NCBI GenBank assembly: GCA_002339125.1
Contig: DDJQ01000107.1
Coordinates: 23,386 to 80,836 of the forward strand
Reading direction: 5' to 3'
Source: Alteromonadaceae bacterium UBA2620
Lineage (GTDB): Bacteria > Pseudomonadota > Gammaproteobacteria > Enterobacterales > Alteromonadaceae
Length of the DNA stretch: 57,451 bases
Of the stretch, positions 34,617 to 44,490 are shown one piece after another. The notes below the pieces were generated by a model, which did not search any database, was not told the origin of the DNA, and saw nothing but the letters and a program-made list of their open reading frames with translations. Both the position numbers and the translations under genes were made by a program. The stretch's first letter is position 1, and every line of letters begins with the position of its first letter.

Positions 34617-37226
34617 ATGTCATCTGAGCCAACAAAATACGAGTTGTCAGAAGCGGAATTAAGAGAGCTTATCCCGCAGCTGCAACAGTTAACTGATAAA
34701 TACAAACGTGCTGAACGAGTTCAGAAAGCGCTGTTTAACATATCAGAGCTCGCCAGTTCCGTTAGCAATCTGTCTCGCCTCTATCCTGCCATTCATGAAA
34801 TCATCGCCGACTTTATGGATGCGAAAAACTTTTTTGTTGCCTTTTACTCGCCTGATACCGCCATGTTGGACATGGCCTACTTTGTTGATGAGTTCGATGA
34901 ACAGGTGGTTAAGCAACTGCCCGCCGAAGAACTCAAAAAAGGCCTCACCGGTTATATTCTTGAATCCGGTAATCACGTTTTCTTTCGCAACGAAAACGAA
35001 GATGAGTTTAATCAAGACCATAAAGTTGAGCTGATTGGCAGTCAGCCCCACCAGCTATTAGGCGTACCCTTAAAACGCGGTAGCCAGGTCATTGGTGCCA
35101 TGGTGGTTCAAACTTACGACGATAACGTGAATTACACCCAGGAAGATCTGGAAGTGTTGCTGTTTGTTTCCCAGCACATTGTTACCACCGTCGACCGGGT
35201 AAAAAACCGCGAGCTTACCGAGCGTACCATTCGCGAGCGTACCCGCCAGTTACGCCAGATCAACGACGACCTGCAGGAAGAAATCCTCGAGCGCCAGAAG
35301 GTCGAGGCGCTGCAGCAGGCCCTGTTTGAGATCTCTGAGCTGTCGGCCAACGCCAGCCGCGACATGGACTCCTTTTACGCCAGTCTGCACGAAATCATTG
35401 AGCGTCTGATAAGCGCGCCGAACTGTTATATTGCCATCCTTGACGACACTAAACAGTTTCTGAACTTCCCGTATTTCAGCGATACCCAGGATGAAACACC
35501 GGGTACCCGACCCTTAGGCTTTGGCTTAACCGAATTTGTTATTCGCCGTGGCCAGGCGGAGCTGATCGACCCGTCGCGTATTTTATCGCTCACCGAAGAC
35601 GGTGAAATCGACGTTACCGTGGCCCAGCGTATTCTAAAACAGGCTAACTCCTGGCTGGGCTCACCGCTTATTATTGATGGCGAAGTGTGTGGTGTTATTG
35701 CCGTGCAAACCTATGGTAAGTCGGCCAAGTACACCCCGCGCGATTTGGAATTAATGCGCTTTGTATCGCACCATATTGCCGTTGCGCTGGAGCGTAAATT
35801 TCGTGCCGAAGCCATGCATGCCTACAGCGAACAGCTTGAAGAGCGGGTTCAAGAGCGCACTACCGAGCTTAACCGGGCCAATGATGTGCTGCGCCAGCAA
35901 ATTGAAGAGCGTAAGGAAATAGAGCGCAAGCTTATCCACGACGCCCATCACGATAGCCTTACCGATCTGCCTAACCGCTCGATGTTTGCCAGCCGACTGG
36001 AGCTGGCCATTGCCTATAAACAGCGCTATCCGGAAAACCTGTTTGCGGTACTGTTTATCGATTTAGACCGGTTTAAAATTATTAACGATACCCTTGGCCA
36101 CCATGCCGGCGATGAATTCTTAATTGAGGTATCCAAGCGTATTACCAAGTGTATCCGGGGCCACGATTTACTGGCCAGACACGGCGGCGACGAATTTGTG
36201 CTGCTGCTGGATAACTTTGAATATACCTCCGACGTGGAAGAAATCTCCGCGCGCATTATCGACTCGATTTCGGAGCCGTTTATTCTCGACGACAAAGAGA
36301 TGTATTCCGGCGCCAGTATTGGGATTGCCCACGTAGAAACCTACTACCGCAGCGCCGATGAGGTGATCCGCGACGCCGATGCCGCCATGTATCAGGCCAA
36401 ATCGCTGGGCCGTGGCCGGTTGGTGATATTCGATAAGAGTATGCGTGAGCGTCTGCTGGAAGAGCTGGAACTGGAAAACGAATTTCGCCGTTCACTGCGC
36501 GACCGGGAATTTGAATGTTACCTGCAACCGGTTATTAATCTCAACACCAGGCAGCCGCTGTATCACGAGATTTATGTGCGCTGGGTGCATCCGTCGCTGG
36601 GTAAAATCTCCCGCGAGCAATTCCGTCAGGTAGCTGAACAAAGTGGCTTAATTCTGGAGCTGGATCTTTATCAGTTGCGGGCTGCCTGCGAATTACTGAA
36701 AACCTGGCCGGACGCCGAACGGGTAGGTTACGAACCGAAGATTGCGGTGAATGTATCCATTAACCATTTATTGCAGAGCTCACTGGTACAGAAGATTCTT
36801 AACGTGATCGGTGAAGCCGGCGTGTCGCCTGCGGCATTAGTATTTGAGTTCGACGAGAACGATCTGAACCGCCGCTCACAATACATTTTACCGGCGATTA
36901 AAAAGCTAAAACGCGCCGGTGTTACATTAGTGCTGGATAACTTTGGTAGCGGCCTGGCCTCGCTGAGTTATTTATTCTCCTACCCGTTTGATTACATCAA
37001 GATTGATCACCGCTTTATTAAATCACTGCCGCGTTCTCTGCGTAATTTAAGGCTGATCCAGTCGATCATGCTGATTTCCGGGCACCTCAAGTTCGACGTG
37101 ATTGCCGAAGGTATCGACAGCTACTCACAGCTTGAGGCGTTAACCGAAATTGAGTGTGTTTACGGCCAGGGCAAGTACCTGGAAAGCTCGCAGTTACTGC
37201 CGGCACTGAATCAGTCGAGCGCCTAA
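34617..37226 (+). CDS. GAF-GAF-GGDEF-EAL signalling protein with degenerate EAL domain
   Basis: 869 residues, no membrane helix. Two GAF-like sensor domains (about 40-190 and 230-395), each preceded by a helical linker, then a coiled coil (400-440), a GGDEF domain (about 440-610; RHGGDEF, Gly523-Phe527, intact) and an EAL-like domain (about 620-865). The EAL signature is EIY (651-653), the usual DDFGTG reads LDNFGSG and the ELTE region reads FDEND. The phosphodiesterase site is therefore probably dead, and the protein should act as a diguanylate cyclase or receptor. Its last 4 bases overlap the convergent rep gene. No ribosome-binding site is obvious before the ATG. Confidence 0.9.
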   Translation: MSSEPTKYELSEAELRELIPQLQQLTDKYKRAERVQKALFNISELASSVSNLSRLYPAIHEIIADFMDAKNFFVAFYSPDTAMLDMAYFVDEFDEQVVKQLPAEELKKGLTGYILESGNHVFFRNENEDEFNQDHKVELIGSQPHQLLGVPLKRGSQVIGAMVVQTYDDNVNYTQEDLEVLLFVSQHIVTTVDRVKNRELTERTIRERTRQLRQINDDLQEEILERQKVEALQQALFEISELSANASRDMDSFYASLHEIIERLISAPNCYIAILDDTKQFLNFPYFSDTQDETPGTRPLGFGLTEFVIRRGQAELIDPSRILSLTEDGEIDVTVAQRILKQANSWLGSPLIIDGEVCGVIAVQTYGKSAKYTPRDLELMRFVSHHIAVALERKFRAEAMHAYSEQLEERVQERTTELNRANDVLRQQIEERKEIERKLIHDAHHDSLTDLPNRSMFASRLELAIAYKQRYPENLFAVLFIDLDRFKIINDTLGHHAGDEFLIEVSKRITKCIRGHDLLARHGGDEFVLLLDNFEYTSDVEEISARIIDSISEPFILDDKEMYSGASIGIAHVETYYRSADEVIRDADAAMYQAKSLGRGRLVIFDKSMRERLLEELELENEFRRSLRDREFECYLQPVINLNTRQPLYHEIYVRWVHPSLGKISREQFRQVAEQSGLILELDLYQLRAACELLKTWPDAERVGYEPKIAVNVSINHLLQSSLVQKILNVIGEAGVSPAALVFEFDENDLNRRSQYILPAIKKLKRAGVTLVLDNFGSGLASLSYLFSYPFDYIKIDHRFIKSLPRSLRNLRLIQSIMLISGHLKFDVIAEGIDSYSQLEALTEIECVYGQGKYLESSQLLPALNQSSA

Positions 37227-39238
37227 GACCTACCCAGCATTTCGCGGATATTGGCAATGCTGGCCTGGCCTTTTTGCTGGCGTTCCTCGGCAGTGACCTT
37301 GCGTTTTTTCTCTTCCCATTCCAGATCGTCAGTTGGCAGTTCGTATAAGAAACGGCTGGGCTCCGGCTGGATAACTTCACCAAACTGACGACGCTCTTTC
37401 GACAAAGTAAAAATCAGCTCCCGCTGGGCACGGGTGATCCCTACGTAAGCCAGGCGGCGCTCTTCTTCTACGTTATCCTCATCGATGCTGCTCTGGTGCG
37501 GCAGCAGGCCTTCTTCCATGCCTACCAGAAACACAATGGGAAACTCCAGGCCTTTGGAAGCATGTAAGGTCATCAGCTGTACCTGGTCGGCCTCGGCTTC
37601 TTCTTCGCCGCGCTCCATCATGTCCCGTAAGATTAAGCGGTTAACCACTTCTGGCAGGGTCATGGGTGCGTTGAGTTCATCGCCTTCGAGCATATCTGTT
37701 ACCCAGCCAAACAACGTACTCACATTGGCCATGGCCATTTCGGCGGCCTTGGGGCTGGTGCTGTGCTCATAGAGCCACTCTTCGTAACTCATGGCGCGGA
37801 TCATGTTGCGAAGTACCGCTGCGGTATCGCCGCGTACCGCTTCGTCGGAGAGCGACACAATCCAGCGCGCAAAATTATGCACGGCCAGATAGCCTTTGCC
37901 GCTCAGTACAGAGTTTAGGTTGTCGTGGCAGGCAGCCTCAAACATCGACACACCCAGTTCATTAGCAAAGTTACCGAGCTTTTCCAGGGTGGCACGGCCA
38001 ATCCCCCGGCTGGGCGTATTGATCACCCGAAGCAGGGCGTTATCGTCGTCCTGGTTTACCAGCAAACGCAGGTAAGCCATGATGTCTTTCACTTCGGTAC
38101 GGCCAAAGAACGACATCCCGCCGCTGATTTTGTAAGGAATACGGTTACTCATCAGCAGTTTTTCAAACAGCCGGCTCTGGTGGTTACCGCGATACAAAAT
38201 CGCGTAATCCTTAAATTTGGTGCGATTAGTAAACTTATGGGCCAGCAGTTCAGCAACCACCCGCTCGGCTTCGTGCTCTTCGTTTTTGGCCATTAACACC
38301 CGTAGCGGCACACCGTAGTCGAGGGCCGAGAACAGGGTTTTGTCGAACATGTGCGGGTTGTTCTGAATAAGAATGTTAGCGCAGTGCAGAATACGGCCCG
38401 ACGAACGGTAATTTTGCTCCAGCTTGATCACTCTTAAACGTGGGAAGTCTTCCTGCAACAGGCTAAGATTTTGCGGCCGGGCGCCACGCCAGGAGTAAAT
38501 CGACTGGTCGTCGTCGCCAACCACGGTAAACCGGGCCCGTTCGCCCACCAGCAGCTTTACCAGCTCGTACTGGCTGGTGTTGGTATCCTGATACTCATCC
38601 ACCAGCAGATAACGGATTTTGCTTTGCCATTTGCTGCGCGCTTTTTCATCCACCTTGAGCAGCAGCGTAGGCAGCATAATTAAATCATCAAAATCCAGTG
38701 CATTGTAAGCGCGCAGATGGTTCTGATACTGCTGATAATACTCGGCAAACTCTTTTTCGCCCTGACTCACTGCTTGTTTAAGCAGTAACTCCGGGGTTAA
38801 CAGGTCGTTTTTCCAGTTAGAAATGCAGCTTTGCAGTAATTTGAGTTGGTCTTTATCGCCGTCGAGAGAGTGGGCGGTCAGGTCGTTCAGCAGGGCCATG
38901 CTGTCTTTATCGTCAAACAGCGAGAAACCGGCTTTTAAGCCCAGCGCTTTCACTTCCGACTTAATAATATTTAAGCCCAGGGTGTGGAACGTGGAGACTT
39001 TCAGGCCTCTGGCTTCCACCTTACCCAGCGTTTGAGCTACCCGCTCTTTCATTTCCCGCGCCGCTTTGTTGGTAAAGGTTACCGCCGCGATATAGCGGGC
39101 TGGCATATCGCACTGGCGCACCAGGTGGGCAATTTTGTTGGTGATCACCCGGGTTTTGCCACTGCCGGCACCGGCGAGTACCAGGCATGGGCCGGATACA
39201 AAGGTAACAGCGGATTCTTGGGCGGGATTAAGCTTCAT
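37223..39238 (-). CDS. rep: ATP-dependent DNA helicase Rep
   Basis: 671 residues, the same size as E. coli Rep (673), with near-identical opening MKLNPAQESAVTFVSGPCLV and Walker A AGAGSGKT (22-29). Helicase motifs DEYQDT, GDDDQSIYSWRGA, TLHASKGLEFP and VGITRAQRELI confirm the UvrD/Rep superfamily 1A. It is a 3'-5' helicase that clears protein roadblocks ahead of replication forks. Divergent from ubiK. Confidence 0.95.
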   Translation of the reverse strand: MKLNPAQESAVTFVSGPCLVLAGAGSGKTRVITNKIAHLVRQCDMPARYIAAVTFTNKAAREMKERVAQTLGKVEARGLKVSTFHTLGLNIIKSEVKALGLKAGFSLFDDKDSMALLNDLTAHSLDGDKDQLKLLQSCISNWKNDLLTPELLLKQAVSQGEKEFAEYYQQYQNHLRAYNALDFDDLIMLPTLLLKVDEKARSKWQSKIRYLLVDEYQDTNTSQYELVKLLVGERARFTVVGDDDQSIYSWRGARPQNLSLLQEDFPRLRVIKLEQNYRSSGRILHCANILIQNNPHMFDKTLFSALDYGVPLRVLMAKNEEHEAERVVAELLAHKFTNRTKFKDYAILYRGNHQSRLFEKLLMSNRIPYKISGGMSFFGRTEVKDIMAYLRLLVNQDDDNALLRVINTPSRGIGRATLEKLGNFANELGVSMFEAACHDNLNSVLSGKGYLAVHNFARWIVSLSDEAVRGDTAAVLRNMIRAMSYEEWLYEHSTSPKAAEMAMANVSTLFGWVTDMLEGDELNAPMTLPEVVNRLILRDMMERGEEEAEADQVQLMTLHASKGLEFPIVFLVGMEEGLLPHQSSIDEDNVEEERRLAYVGITRAQRELIFTLSKERRQFGEVIQPEPSRFLYELPTDDLEWEEKKRKVTAEERQQKGQASIANIREMLGRS

Positions 39239-39391
39239 TAACGGGTATTCTCAACAACAAGGGGAAATGGCAACGGTAAAAGCGGTATTGTAATCGACCC
39301 ATGCCAAGAATCCGAGTACTGATTGTATTGCATCGCGGTGGAAGTGTTTTAGAATAACCCGGCCAATTTATGTATTTGCCAAGGAAATGCC

Positions 39392-39646
39392 ATGTTAGAT
39401 CCTAAAAAACTTGAAGATATTGCACGCCAGATTGCCGACTCGGTACCGCCAGGCGTAAAAAACATGGCCGAAGAAGCCGAAGGAAGAATTAAACAGGTGC
39501 TGCAGTCACAATTATCCAAGCTGGATCTGGTGACCCGCGAAGAGTTTGATATTCAAACCCAGGTGTTAATTAAAACCCGGGAAAAGCTGGAAGCCATGGA
39601 AGTACGCCTGGCCGCACTGGAAGCTGAGCAAAACGCGGAGAAATAG
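39392..39646 (+). CDS. ubiK: Ubiquinone biosynthesis accessory factor UbiK
   Basis: 84 residues matching the UbiK/YqiC (BMFP) family: MLDPKKLEDIARQIADSVPP at the start, a C-terminal trimeric coiled coil (TREEFDIQTQVLIKTREKLE). UbiK assists the aerobic coenzyme Q biosynthetic complex with UbiJ. It is 2 bp from the convergent ubiA stop and close to rep. The position beside ubiA supports the call. Confidence 0.92.
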   Translation: MLDPKKLEDIARQIADSVPPGVKNMAEEAEGRIKQVLQSQLSKLDLVTREEFDIQTQVLIKTREKLEAMEVRLAALEAEQNAEK

Positions 39647-39648
39647 CG

Positions 39649-40518
39649 TTAGCCCAGTAAAATCAGATCGACAATCAGCCCCAGCGCAATCACCAGCCCC
39701 ACGTAGTGATTATCTAAAAAGGCCTTAAAACAGGCCTCGCGCTGGCGGTGTCGAATATTATAGTGCTGGTGAATAAACAGCGCAGCAGCGCCCACCAGGC
39801 CGGCATAAGCAAACACACCAAGGTTATTGAGCATAAACACTGCCGCCAGTAACAGCAGGGTAATCACCTCCAGCAGCGCCACAATCAGCTTATCCATGCG
39901 GCCAAACAAAATGGCACTCGACTTAATGCCGATAATCACGTCATCGTCGCGGTCGACCATGGCGTACATGGTGTCGTAAGCAATGGTCCACAGCAGATTT
40001 GCCACAAACAACAACCAGCCCCACGCCGGGATATCGCCTCTCACCGCCATCACAGCCATGGGAATAGCCCAGCCATAAGCGGCACCCAGTACTGCCTGAG
40101 GCAAATAGGTATAGCGCTTCATAAACGGATAGGCCGAGGCCAGCAGCAGCGCAACACAGGAAAGCAAAATGGTTGCCCAGCTCAGCTGCAACACAATCAG
40201 AAAAGCAATCAGGATGAGGGCACTAAACAGTTGCAGGGCTTCACGCTCGGTCACATGCCCGGCCACCAGCGGGCGCTCATTGGTGCGTTTTACCGCGCCA
40301 TCCACGTGACGGTCGGCGTAGTCGTTAATCACGCAACCCGCCGAGCGCATTACCACTACACCCAGAGAGAATAAAATCAGTTCCTTCAGCGGTGGCATAC
40401 CGCCAGCGGCCAGCATCAATGCCCACAGGGTTGGCCACAGCAGTAAATAAATACCAATGGGCTTATCAAGCCGCATCAGCTTGGCGTAGTAAGGAACGTT
40501 TTGCAGGGTCAGCGTCAT
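39649..40518 (-). CDS. ubiA: 4-hydroxybenzoate octaprenyltransferase
   Basis: 289 residues from the ATG at 40518, the same size as E. coli UbiA (290); an in-frame start at 40572 would add an unlikely 18-residue extension. Integral inner-membrane prenyltransferase joining octaprenyl diphosphate to 4-hydroxybenzoate. The two Asp-rich magnesium motifs, NDYADRHVDG and DTMYAMVDRDDD, are present, along with about eight membrane helices. Neighbour of ubiK. Confidence 0.95.
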   Translation of the reverse strand: MTLTLQNVPYYAKLMRLDKPIGIYLLLWPTLWALMLAAGGMPPLKELILFSLGVVVMRSAGCVINDYADRHVDGAVKRTNERPLVAGHVTEREALQLFSALILIAFLIVLQLSWATILLSCVALLLASAYPFMKRYTYLPQAVLGAAYGWAIPMAVMAVRGDIPAWGWLLFVANLLWTIAYDTMYAMVDRDDDVIIGIKSSAILFGRMDKLIVALLEVITLLLLAAVFMLNNLGVFAYAGLVGAAALFIHQHYNIRHRQREACFKAFLDNHYVGLVIALGLIVDLILLG

Positions 40519-40672
40519 GTTTTGGCATACCAGAGCGCAGTGAAGACGCCAGAAGTTTAGCATTGGCAGCAACGCCGAGACAATCCACCATCTGCCGTTA
40601 GTCTAAAGTTAGGTTGTGCGCGGTGATAGTCTCAACTAGAATTTAGCTAATTGAATTTTATGGATAACCTTA

Positions 40673-41077
40673 ATGAAGCAGTTTCTTCGGCTGATTGTGT
40701 TGCTAGGCTTTATCGCGCCCTTTTCTCATGCCACTGCACAAGAGCAACCATCTTATGCCTATATTGGTATTGAGCCTGAGATTGTCACTAACTATCTGGG
40801 CCCTAATGCCACTAAGCTTGGCTATGTTCGGGTGATGATAGAAATTATGGTATCGGACGTCGACCAGCTCGAGCTGGTCGAACACCATATGCCCCTGCTA
40901 CGCGCTACTGCCATTGAAATTTTTGGTCGGCAGCCGGAAGAGAAGGTTAAATCACTCACCGGCCGGGAAGACATTCGCCGCGCCGTGCTGGCAGCGCTGC
41001 AAGACCACATGCTGCAGGAAACCGGCGCCAAGGTAATTAAAGACATTATCTTTACCAAGTACCTGCATCAAAAATAG
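40673..41077 (+). CDS. FliL-family protein
   Basis: 134 residues: N-terminal signal or anchor (MKQFLRLIVLLGFIAPF), then a FliL-like domain (YVRVMIEIMVSDVDQLELVE, RATAIEIFGRQ, VKDIIFTKYLHQ). The C-terminal phrase VIKDIIFTKYL is characteristic of FliL-related proteins, which modulate flagellar stators, but this copy stands outside any flagellar locus beside ubiA and glpG, as in related genomes. Contains a 22-bp perfect palindrome in its coding sequence (40860-40881). Confidence 0.8.
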   Translation: MKQFLRLIVLLGFIAPFSHATAQEQPSYAYIGIEPEIVTNYLGPNATKLGYVRVMIEIMVSDVDQLELVEHHMPLLRATAIEIFGRQPEEKVKSLTGREDIRRAVLAALQDHMLQETGAKVIKDIIFTKYLHQK

Positions 41078-41086
41078 CGTTGCGGC

Positions 41087-41950
41087 TTACCGGGCAGTCG
41101 GTTTACCGCTGCCCAGTGTCAGCAGCCATGCCATCACACACCCTGACATTAACCCGGCCGTATGCGCCGCATTGGCCATATTTACCCACAGAACATCGGC
41201 AAAGCCTAACAGCAGCCATACCAGCATAAAGCCAACAATGGCTTTGGGCAGATAAAGCCCCCATTGTGGCCGTAACCAGCCGGTGATCCACACAAAGCCT
41301 ACCAGGCCGTACACCACACCAGAAAGCCCGCCAAAATTAGGCCCGGATACCATCAGTTGAGCCAGGTTACTTACCAGCGCGGTGACAACAAACAAAATAA
41401 TAATGAAACTGCTGCCAAACTTACGTTCTACCTGGGAGCCCAGCATACTCCACCACAGCAGGTTAAAAATAAAATGCAGTACACTGAAATGAATAAAGGC
41501 CGGCCCTAACAGGCGCCACCATTCATGGTTTTGCAGCAGATTACCGAGCGGCATTATCATCAGCGCAGCGGCAATAGGCTGAAACAACCCCACCAGTGAA
41601 GCACCGAATATCAGGGTACACAGGATCAGGATAACGCCGGTTACCGGCGAGCGGCGCAGCGAAACCAGCCAACGGCGCATACTGTTGCCCGGAGCCTGTT
41701 CTACCGGTACATCGGTTCGCTCAGAGTGCTGCCAGGCCGCCTGCTGATACTTTGGATCATTGGGCGCTTTTATAAACGTCTGGCAAATCTCCATGGCACG
41801 CGCATGGTCGTTATCGTTGTCGAGCACCAGCACGTACTGGTCTTCTTCCGGCACATGATGAACCTGTACCGGGATCCGTTGGGATTTAAGGTAACTGGCC
41901 AGTGAGTCAGCGTAACGTAGCTGACTGATTGCAATCAGTGGTTTTGCCAC
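41087..41950 (-). CDS. glpG: Rhomboid intramembrane serine protease GlpG
   Basis: 287 residues. N-terminal cytoplasmic domain (1-90) followed by six membrane helices. The catalytic dyad is visible: Ser210 in FGGLSGVVYG and His263 in NAAHTAGLMSG; the conserved HFSVLHFIFNLLWW helix is also present. Cleaves membrane proteins within the bilayer. It begins 3 bp after glpE, so the two form the usual glpE-glpG operon, here without glpR. Confidence 0.93.
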   Translation of the reverse strand: MAKPLIAISQLRYADSLASYLKSQRIPVQVHHVPEEDQYVLVLDNDNDHARAMEICQTFIKAPNDPKYQQAAWQHSERTDVPVEQAPGNSMRRWLVSLRRSPVTGVILILCTLIFGASLVGLFQPIAAALMIMPLGNLLQNHEWWRLLGPAFIHFSVLHFIFNLLWWSMLGSQVERKFGSSFIIILFVVTALVSNLAQLMVSGPNFGGLSGVVYGLVGFVWITGWLRPQWGLYLPKAIVGFMLVWLLLGFADVLWVNMANAAHTAGLMSGCVMAWLLTLGSGKPTAR

Positions 41951-41952
41951 AA

Positions 41953-42264
41953 TTAGTCGCTAACCACCGGCTGACCCAGACGCCAGCCTTCAAAGCCGCC
42001 ATCCATGCTGTACACCTTTTCGTAGCCCTGACCAACCAGAAACTGTGCGGCTTGCTGGCTGCTTACGCCGTGATAGCACACCACTACTACCGGGGCGCTT
42101 TTGGGAGTGGCTTCCATAAACGCGGCCAGATTATCGTTATTCAGGTTAATGGCGCCTTCCATGTGAGCAGACTGAAACGACCCGGCATCGCGGATATCCG
42201 CAATAACTAATTGGTCTTTCTGTTCTGCGACGTCAGCGATAGTGATGTGTTGGAATGGTTGCAT
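41953..42264 (-). CDS. glpE: Thiosulfate sulfurtransferase GlpE
   Basis: 103-residue single-domain rhodanese. The active-site loop VVVCYHGVSSQQ contains the persulphide-forming Cys63, and GYEKVYSMDGGFEGWR is the typical rhodanese end. Length equals E. coli GlpE (108) within a few residues. Operon with glpG; upstream is tdh. Confidence 0.93.
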   Translation of the reverse strand: MQPFQHITIADVAEQKDQLVIADIRDAGSFQSAHMEGAINLNNDNLAAFMEATPKSAPVVVVCYHGVSSQQAAQFLVGQGYEKVYSMDGGFEGWRLGQPVVSD

Positions 42265-42271
42265 AAAACTC

Positions 42272-43297
42272 TTATTGCCAGTTAAGAATGACTTTTCCTG
42301 ACTCTCCGGAACCCATTACATCAAAGCCTTGCTGAAAGTCGTCAATGGCAAACTGATGCGTAATGATGGGGGAAATGTCCAGGCCACTTTGCAGTAAGCT
42401 CGCCATCTTGTACCAGGTCTCAAACATTTCCCGGCCGTAGATACCTTTAATCACCAGGCCTTTAAAAATCACCTGGTTCCAGTCGATGGCGACGTCCTGC
42501 GGCGGAATACCAAGCATGGCAACTTTTCCGCCGTTATTCATGTTATTGAGCATATCGCGAAAGGCCGCCGGGACTCCAGACATTTCTAGGCCGATATCAA
42601 AGCCTTCGGTCATGCCCAGTCCGTTCATTACGTCTTTCAGCGATTCTTCCGCCACATTCACAGCGCGGCTCACGCCCATTTGTTCGGCCAGTTTCAGTCG
42701 ATACGGGTTTACATCGGTGATCACCACATGGCGTGCGCCAACGTGGCGGGCGACCGCGGCAGCCATAATGCCAATCGGGCCAGCACCGGTGATCAACACA
42801 TCCTCACCCACCAGATCGAACGACAGCGCGGTGTGTACAGCGTTACCAAAGGGGTCGAAGATAGAAGCCAGATCATCGCTGATATTATCCGGGATCTTAA
42901 AGGCGTTAAACGCGGGGATCACCAGGTATTCGGCAAAGGCGCCAGCGCGATTTACGCCCACGCCTTCGGTATTGCGGCACAGGTGGCGGCGGCCCGCACG
43001 GCAGTTACGGCAGTGGCCGCAAGTGATATGGCCTTCGCCAGATACCCTGTCGCCCACTTTGAAGCCCTGCACTTCCTGCCCCATGTCGACCACTTCGCCA
43101 ACATATTCGTGGCCCACTACCATAGGTACCGGAATGGTTTTCTGCGCCCAGTCGTCCCACTGGTAAATATGCATGTCGGTGCCGCAAATGGCAGTTTTAC
43201 GAATTTTAATCAGCAGGTCGTTATGGCCCATTGCCGGTTTATCGGTATCAAGCATCCAGATACCGCGGGTTGGCTGCTGTTTTACCAACGACTTCAT
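42272..43297 (-). CDS. tdh: L-threonine 3-dehydrogenase
   Basis: 341 residues, as in E. coli. Zinc-dependent, NAD-linked medium-chain dehydrogenase: catalytic zinc ligand Cys38 (AICGTDMH), GHEYVGEV, structural-zinc cysteines CGHCRNCRAGRRHLC, and NAD motif GAGPIG. Oxidises threonine to 2-amino-3-ketobutyrate, which the adjacent kbl product cleaves to glycine and acetyl-CoA. Its start overlaps the kbl stop by 4 nt. Confidence 0.97.
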   Translation of the reverse strand: MKSLVKQQPTRGIWMLDTDKPAMGHNDLLIKIRKTAICGTDMHIYQWDDWAQKTIPVPMVVGHEYVGEVVDMGQEVQGFKVGDRVSGEGHITCGHCRNCRAGRRHLCRNTEGVGVNRAGAFAEYLVIPAFNAFKIPDNISDDLASIFDPFGNAVHTALSFDLVGEDVLITGAGPIGIMAAAVARHVGARHVVITDVNPYRLKLAEQMGVSRAVNVAEESLKDVMNGLGMTEGFDIGLEMSGVPAAFRDMLNNMNNGGKVAMLGIPPQDVAIDWNQVIFKGLVIKGIYGREMFETWYKMASLLQSGLDISPIITHQFAIDDFQQGFDVMGSGESGKVILNWQ

Positions 43298-44490
43298 GCA
43301 ATCACTCCCAGCTCACGACCCACTTCAATAAACGCATCCACCGCTTTATCTAAGTGCTCCAGTGTATGGGCAGCCGACATCTGAGTGCGAATACGCGCCT
43401 GCCCTTTTGGTACTACAGGATAAGAGAAGCCAATCACATAAATGCCTTTCTCCAGCAGCTTTTCTGCCATCTGGTTAGCCAGCTTGGCATCACCAAGCAT
43501 CACCGGAATAATCGCGTGATCTTCGCCTGCCAGTGTGAAGCCGGCTTCAGTCATGCGGTGGCGGAAGTGCTCTGCATTGCGCCACAGCTGAGCTCGCAGA
43601 TCGTGGCCATCGGCCATCATGTCGAACACTTTCAGTGACGCTGCCACAATGGGCGGGGCCACAGAGTTTGAAAACAGGTACGGACGAGAACGCTGGCGCA
43701 GCCATTCAATAGCGGCTTTGCTACCAGACGTATAACCGCCGGATGCGCCGCCTAAAGCCTTGCCCAGGGTGCCGGTAATTAAGTCAATCCGTCCCAGCAC
43801 GTCACAGTATTCGTGGCTGCCGCGGCCGTTTTCACCCAGAAAACCGGTGGCATGGCAGTCGTCTACCATCACCATGGCATCGTATTTATCGGCCAGATCG
43901 CATACGCCTTTCAGGTTGGCAATGATACCGTCCATCGAAAACACGCCGTCGGTAGCGATTAGGATAAACCGTGCTCCGTCCTCACGTGCCTGCTTTAACT
44001 GTTCCTCCAGCGCCTGCATGTCATTGTTAGCATAGCGGTAACGCTTAGCTTTACTGAGGCGTACGCCGTCGATAATACTGGCGTGATTCAGTGCATCAGA
44101 CACAATGGCATCTTCCGGCCCGAGTAACGTTTCAAACAAGCCGCCATTGGCATCGAAACAGGACGGATACAAAATGGTGTCTTCGGTGCCCAGGAAGTCG
44201 CTGATTTTGGCTTCCAGGGCTTTATGAATATCCTGGGTGCCACAAATAAAGCGTACCGAGGCCATGCCGAACCCGTGGGAGTCCAATCCGTCCTTAGCCG
44301 CTTCAATCAGTGCCGGGTGATTGGCCAGGCCCAGATAATTGTTGGCACAAAAGTTAATAACGTGGTCACCGCTCTGGGTGGCGATGTCGGCTTGTTGCTG
44401 GGTGGTGATCACCCGCTCTACCTTGTACAACCCATCCTCACGGGTGGCGTTAAGCTGTTGTTCGAGATGAGAAATAAAAGATGCTGACAT
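43294..44490 (-). CDS. kbl: 2-amino-3-ketobutyrate CoA ligase (glycine C-acetyltransferase)
   Basis: 398 residues from the ATG at 44490, which has AGGAG 7 nt upstream and gives exactly the E. coli Kbl length; an in-frame codon at 44625 is rejected. PLP-dependent alpha-oxoamine synthase family: VMVDDCHATGFLG and the PLP-lysine motif TLGKALGGASGG are clear. Translationally coupled to tdh. Confidence 0.97.
   Translation of the reverse strand: MSASFISHLEQQLNATREDGLYKVERVITTQQQADIATQSGDHVINFCANNYLGLANHPALIEAAKDGLDSHGFGMASVRFICGTQDIHKALEAKISDFLGTEDTILYPSCFDANGGLFETLLGPEDAIVSDALNHASIIDGVRLSKAKRYRYANNDMQALEEQLKQAREDGARFILIATDGVFSMDGIIANLKGVCDLADKYDAMVMVDDCHATGFLGENGRGSHEYCDVLGRIDLITGTLGKALGGASGGYTSGSKAAIEWLRQRSRPYLFSNSVAPPIVAASLKVFDMMADGHDLRAQLWRNAEHFRHRMTEAGFTLAGEDHAIIPVMLGDAKLANQMAEKLLEKGIYVIGFSYPVVPKGQARIRTQMSAAHTLEHLDKAVDAFIEVGRELGVIA

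Noticed and set aside
42486..43384. Two long + strand frames of over 220 codons across tdh
   Set aside because: They lie opposite tdh and kbl, whose motifs and length are conclusive; the + frames show no domain pattern and arise from GC-biased third positions.
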